From Candidatus Aenigmatarchaeota archaeon (lineage in GTDB: Archaea; Aenigmatarchaeota; Aenigmatarchaeia; QMZP01): a DNA stretch of 8,983 nucleotides. Both the position numbers and the translations under genes were made by a program. Below the pieces are notes generated by a model that was given only the letters and a program-made list of their open reading frames with translations, was not told the DNA's origin and made no database searches. Below are positions 1 to 6,000 of the stretch, one piece after another. Location: positions 1 to 8,983 of the forward strand of contig JACQOC010000060.1 in assembly GCA_016202785.1 (NCBI GenBank), written 5' to 3'. Numbering within the stretch: position 1 is the first letter of the stretch; each line of letters opens with the position of its first letter.

Positions 1-3000
1 CATCACGGCCGACAACCCGACCGGCTGCAGCATCGCCGGGTTTTGCGACCCGGCCGGTTCCATATACGTCAACGCCAGCATTGTGGCGATAAGCCAAGGC
101 GTCAGGGTGTCGGCGAATGGCGGCTTGGTGAACAGCTCGGCGGCCGGTGCCATAGCTTCCGGCGCGGGGTTGGTGCATTTTGACGTCACGAGCTTGAACG
201 TCTCGGGGAGCATAGAAGCGGAGTCCGGGGCGGTGAAGGGCAACGCGTCAAAGGCTGGAGTTGGCAGCATGACGTTAAAGATCGCCAACGGCTTCACGCT
301 CGGAGGCACCGGCACGGTGTCAGTGAAAGGGAAGAGCATCGGGCCGTATGGGACAGCTGACGAGGACCTCTATGCGGCAGGCGACGGCGGCACGCTGGTG
401 ATAACGGCCGGCTTCGTGGACGCCAAGGGCGCGATCAACGCCAGCGGCGGGGCGGTGGTGTCTGGCGACACAGCAGTAAACGTGGCCGGTCAGATCTATA
501 ACGGCGGCAATGCCGGGACGGTGAACATAACCGCTGACAGCTGGGTGAATGTGACCGGCAGGGTCGACGCCTATGGCGGGGACGTTAGGACCACGATTGA
601 TTATGATGGCTCTCCTCCATGGAGAAAAAACGGCGGCAATGCCAGTTGGGTAAGCGTCCTTGCCGACACCATAAACGTCACCCAAACCATCAACGTCAGC
701 GGCGGCAATGTCAGCACCTTGCTGAGTGTCACCGGCGGCGGCAATGCTGGCCTGGCCTTATTTACCGCATGCACCATCGACCTTACCGGCGCTAGCGTGT
801 CGACCATCGGCGGGTTGGGAGACACACTGGGCACCAACCGCACCAGCAATGCAACCTATGCCAACATCTCCAAACCCGGCTCGACAATAATACCGCCGCT
901 GCGGGAGATGCGCGGCTTCTTCAAGGTCACGCTTTACGACAACGCCAGCAATCCCTTGGACGGCCACCAAATAACGGCCTTCAGGAGCGGGACCGCGACG
1001 GTCGGCTGCAACGAGACCACGTCAAGGGGCGGCGTGGTGAGGTGCGGCCTGGACAACTCAAGCACAAACTACCAGATAAACTTCACCGGCCAGGGCGACC
1101 AGGACACCTTCGAAAACCTGGCCAGCCTGCCGCAGTGCAACCTGCCAGTATACCGGATAACCAGGGAGTGTTCGGCCGGCGCCTGCACTTCTGACACCAG
1201 CGATGACGGCTATTGCAATGCCACCGGCAAATGCGTATACAATTCGGCCTGCTACGCCGGCGGCAGCACCGTGGAGGTGGACGGCGACGGGCCGGTCGAG
1301 CGGTGCACCAATGGCTACTGGGAGAATGCCGACCTTATAGCGCCTTACAACTTCACCTTCGTCGCCCCGACCCCGGACAACAACTCCAACCTGAGCAGTT
1401 CTTCCATGGCCATCAACGTCACCTTCAACGAGACCAGCCCGGACACCTGCATATTCGAGTTCAATGGCGCCAGCCCGGCCAATGTCACCAACACCACTAC
1501 GGCGTTCGGCGCATTGCGCGCCTGCATCTACACCAGGACCGGTTTGGGCGACGGCCGCTACATGGTAAAGGTTTATGCCAACGACAGCTACTCCAACCTG
1601 AACTCCAGCCTGGACGCCAGGACCATAACCCTGGACACAACAGCGCCGCGCATCGATTATGCTGCGCCCACGGCGGCAGCCGGCCTCAACGCGTCCCGCA
1701 GCTGGGTTTTCGTGAACGTGACGGTATTTGACGTCACCTCTGGGGTGAAGAACATAACCTTCAGTCTGTACAATTCCAGCCTGGTAAACAGCACGGCCTT
1801 CACTGCCATCGACGGCAACAATGCCAGTTATATCAACTGGTCCGGCCTGGCCGACGGCCCTTACACTTACAACGTCACCGCATACGACTACGCGGGCAAC
1901 GCCAACAGCACGCCAACCAGGCTGATAACCTTGGACACTTTAAAGCCTTCCATAGAATTCGCCCTGCCGACGCCAACGGACGGGAGGAAACGGGCCGGCA
2001 ACAGCGTGACCATAAACGCAACAGTGACGGACAGCACAACGGCGATAGCTGGCTGCCTGGCGGAATGGACCGAAGGCCAAGGCGCTGCGGTCAATTACAG
2101 CATGGGACTGAGCCATTACGGCACTTCGGTCAATTGCAACATCACCTTCGCCACAACCGACGGGACAAGCTATTCGTTCCGGGTGTGGGCCAATGATACC
2201 GCCGGCAACCTGAATGCAAGCGTAGCCAGGACGTTCACCGAATCATATACCCCGACCATGGCCGACAACAAGACGTTCCCCAGCTCGCCGGCCGGCTATG
2301 CGCCTGATCGGCTTTATCAGATGAACATAACCGTCTTTGACCTGGACAACGTTACGGACCTCGACACCATAACCTTCGAGAGCAACTTCACCGGCAGCTT
2401 TGCCAATCAAACGCATCCGTACAGCCGCAAGCAGGACGGCCTTGCGCTGCACCTGCAGCTGAATGAAAACAGCGGCGCCAATGCTGAAGACATATCCGGC
2501 AAGGGCAACAACGGCACTTTGGTAGGTTTCGGCTTCGACAGCCTGAGCAACTGGACGGCCGGCAAGTTTGGCTATGGCCTCAAGCTGAACGCGTCCCCTT
2601 ACGTTTCGGTGGCCGACAACGATAACCTTGACATCGCAAGCAACCTTACCGTCGCGCTCTGGGCAAGGTTCGATAGCCTGAAGACCCACAGCCTGGCGAT
2701 GAAAGAAGGCGCTTATGGTATGGTGGCCAATGCTACGTCAATCCAGGCGGTGCTGTCCAACGCCACCGCAGCTGATTACATCATACCTTTCGATTATGCC
2801 CAGGACAACGGCACTTGGCACCTGCTCGCCTTCACCTATGACGGTGTCGCGGTAACTCTGTACGCGGACGGCCGGCAGCTTGGCAGCGCAGGCTTCCCTG
2901 GCCCGCTGGCCATATCGGCCAACGCCTTGCTCATCGGCCGCACCCAGTCGCTCGGCGGCCAGAGCATGAACGGCAGCGCGGACGAAGTAAAGGTGTACAA

Positions 3001-6000
3001 CCGCACTTTGTCCGCGTCCGACATCCGGCTCATGAGCGTGTCCGGCTACGCCTTCATCAATGCCAGTGCGCGCGAGTATTTTGCCGGTAAGCAGGACACT
3101 GCGGTTGGCAACTACTCTTTCCGCTGGCATGTAAACGACAGCTATGAGGTCGTTTCCAGCAACCTGTTACCATATTCGGTAGTGCAGGCCTTGCCCAGCC
3201 TGTTCCAGGCGTTCAACGGCACCCAGAGCAATGCCAGCTACCTGGAAAACGAGTCGGCCAACATTTCCGCTTGGACCAATACATCAGTGACCATAAGCCT
3301 ATTCTCCAACCTGACCGGCAGCCTGAAACTGGAGCGGTCCGGAACCGGTATGCAGACCAACATCACCTATATGGGCAATTACCAAGAGGGGCATTACCTA
3401 GTGAAGGTCAACGCCACCAGCAACGCCAATTACACCGAATCCCCGGGTTTCGAGCGGCTGCTGACCATAATCAACGTGCAGCCTACCCAACCTTCCCTGT
3501 CCAGCCCGGCCGACGGCTATGCCACCAACAACAAGGCGATAGCGTTTGACTGGAGCGACGCCACTGACCCGAGCACGGTAGACAGCATAACCTACAACCT
3601 GCAGATCGATGACAATTCCGATTTTTCCAGCACCGTGATTGACCGGAGCAGCGTAGCGGCCAGCACCCACACCCTTACCGGGGCTGAACAGGGCGCGTTG
3701 TCCGACAGCGTGTATTATTGGCGCGCACGGGCTTACGACGGCAGCAATTACTCCAATTTCAGCTCGGTGCGGAATTTCTCCATCGACACTACCGAGCCTG
3801 CCATCACCATTGCAAGCCCGTCGCCAGCCAACAATAGCCGCTCGACCAGCAACAGCGTGACCATAAACGCGACAGTAACTGATGCAACTGCGGTAAACAC
3901 CTGCACCCTGGAGTGGAAGGAGGGGAATAATGCGACGGTGAATGAGGTCATGAACATGTCCAGCTCGACCTGCTTCCGCACCAAGGCGACAGCCGACGGC
4001 GTGGTTTACCGGTATCGGATACTTGCCAACGATAGCTTCGGCCAGTTCGGCGCCTCCGAGACCAGGTTTTTCACTGAAAACGCAGTGCCTAACATCACAT
4101 CAGTAAGCGTCGGGCCGGCAACGGCATACACCAACAATGACCTGCAGTGCAACGTGACTGTGATTGATGGCCAAGATACCAACTTGACCATATTCTGGAA
4201 ATGGTATGTGAACGGCTCGCAGAACCTGACCGGCAGCTTTGCCAACGTCAGCAACAGCAGCAACAGCCTGGTGGCAACCCTGGGTGCTGGCAACACCACG
4301 CGCGGCCAGGCATGGCTGTGCGAGGCCATCGCTTTCGATAGTTATGAGAACTCCACAACCATAAACGCGAGCCAAGTGCTGATCCAGAACACCGCCCCGG
4401 CGCTTGGCCCGACAGTGGAAACGCCGACCGACCCGGCCGATTTTGCCGAAATCAAGACCTACACATTCAACATCACCGTCACTGACGCCGACGGCGTAGC
4501 CGACATCAGCACGGTCATGTTTACTTTCAACGGCAGCAACATGACAACTGGCAACTACACCGACACCAACGCCACCACTAGGAACTACATGGTGGAAAGG
4601 TTTAACCTGCCGACCGACACCTTCAGCTACGCCTGGCTGGCGAATGACACAACGAGTGCGTCGGCAACCGTTTCCGACACGTATACCGTCATTTTCTCGG
4701 CCGAATTGCACCAGGCGCCGCCAGTGGCTAACGTGACGATAAACGCCAGCACCGGCACGACCATAACCATAGAAGCGGTTTTGAACAACACCGCTAACAA
4801 CAGCTTCATCGATGCCAGCATCAACAACAGCTTCCTGCCGGCCGGCTGGTCGATAAACGCTACCGGCCAGTTGTGCGGCAACCTGACCAATGGCAGCGTC
4901 TGTTCCAAGCATTTCCTGGCGACCGTGCCGGCCAACCATTCCATCGGCATGTTTTCGGTCAACCTTACCGCCTACTGGCGGGACAGCGACGGCAGCCTGG
5001 CGTTCAAGCACAACCGCACTATAGTGAACGTCCATCGGCGCATCTGGTCAATCACGCCGTCATCCATCACTGCCAGCGGCGTGGTCGGCACGTCCGGCAA
5101 TGTCGGCAACGTAACGCTTAACAATACCGGCAACCTGCCGATAACTTGGAGCGTTTCCTCCTCGGGCAATGGAAGCGGTTTAGTGGGCGTGCCTACGGCC
5201 ATAAACTCGTCCGGCGGCCAGGCGGTCAACCTCAGCGTCAACTTTTCGCTGGCGGCAAACCAGGAGGTAGGCACGTACGAGATTATAGTGAACATAGCCA
5301 ACAGCTCCTCTGATCCAACCGGATTGAACGCCACCATCAGCTTCACGGTAGGGGATACGGCAGCGCCAAGCATAGCCGGCATAGCGGTAGTGCCTAACCC
5401 GGCCCAGCTGGGCCTGCTGGCCAACATCACGGCAAACATAACGGACACGGTCAACGTCAGCAGCGCCTGGCTTACCCTGACCATGCCCAATGGCAGTGCA
5501 ACCAATATGACGTTGGCAAGAGCGGTTGGCGGCAATTATACGACTACGTTCACGCCAGCCATAATCGGCGTCCACAACCTAACGTTCTTCGCCAATGACA
5601 CCACCGGCAACTTGGCCAATGCTTCATCCAGCTTTGACGTAAAAGGAAATACTAGCGCAGCCATTCTGTTATCCAACACCAGCGTGACTGCCACCGGCAT
5701 CAATGTCACTACGCCGTTCACGATTTATGTGGCAGCCAACTTCACCAACCAGGGCAATGCAACCATGATAAATGCCAACATCAGCCTGGACCTGCCGGCC
5801 GGCTTTGCCGCCAATGCCAGCAACCAGAGCTGCGGCAATATCTCCAGGTCGGAAGTTTGCTACGCATCCTTTGCCATCAATGTCACCCTGGCCGGCAACG
5901 TCGGCACCCAGACCATAACATATGCCGGCAGTTGGGCCAATGCAGATGGAACCTTCGCCACCGCCGCAAACACGACGTCGGTGGTGATAGATTCCAACCC

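Noticed and set aside
601..660. Possible linker or frameshift near the SPPWRKNGG segment
   Set aside because: The stretch is atypical in composition, but the frame continues without a break and sequon-rich rungs resume immediately after, so it is probably a surface loop.
1213..1731. + strand open frame of 172 codons in another frame
   Set aside because: The translation is rich in Gln, Arg and His, the expected out-of-frame reading of AAC/GCC/AGC-rich codons. The base-2 frame here encodes clear Ig-like domains D1 and D2.
4100..5035. Long antisense open frame (about 311 codons)
   Set aside because: It is in direct register with the sense codons, so it stops only where the sense strand has TTA, CTA or TCA codons, which are rare here (it ends at a TCA at 4100). 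Its translation has no domain resemblance, while the sense strand encodes intact Ig-like domains.
4972..5535. Antisense open frame of 187 codons
   Set aside because: It overlaps the A1, B1 and C1 modules and is a composition shadow of the sense frame; there is no recognisable protein pattern.
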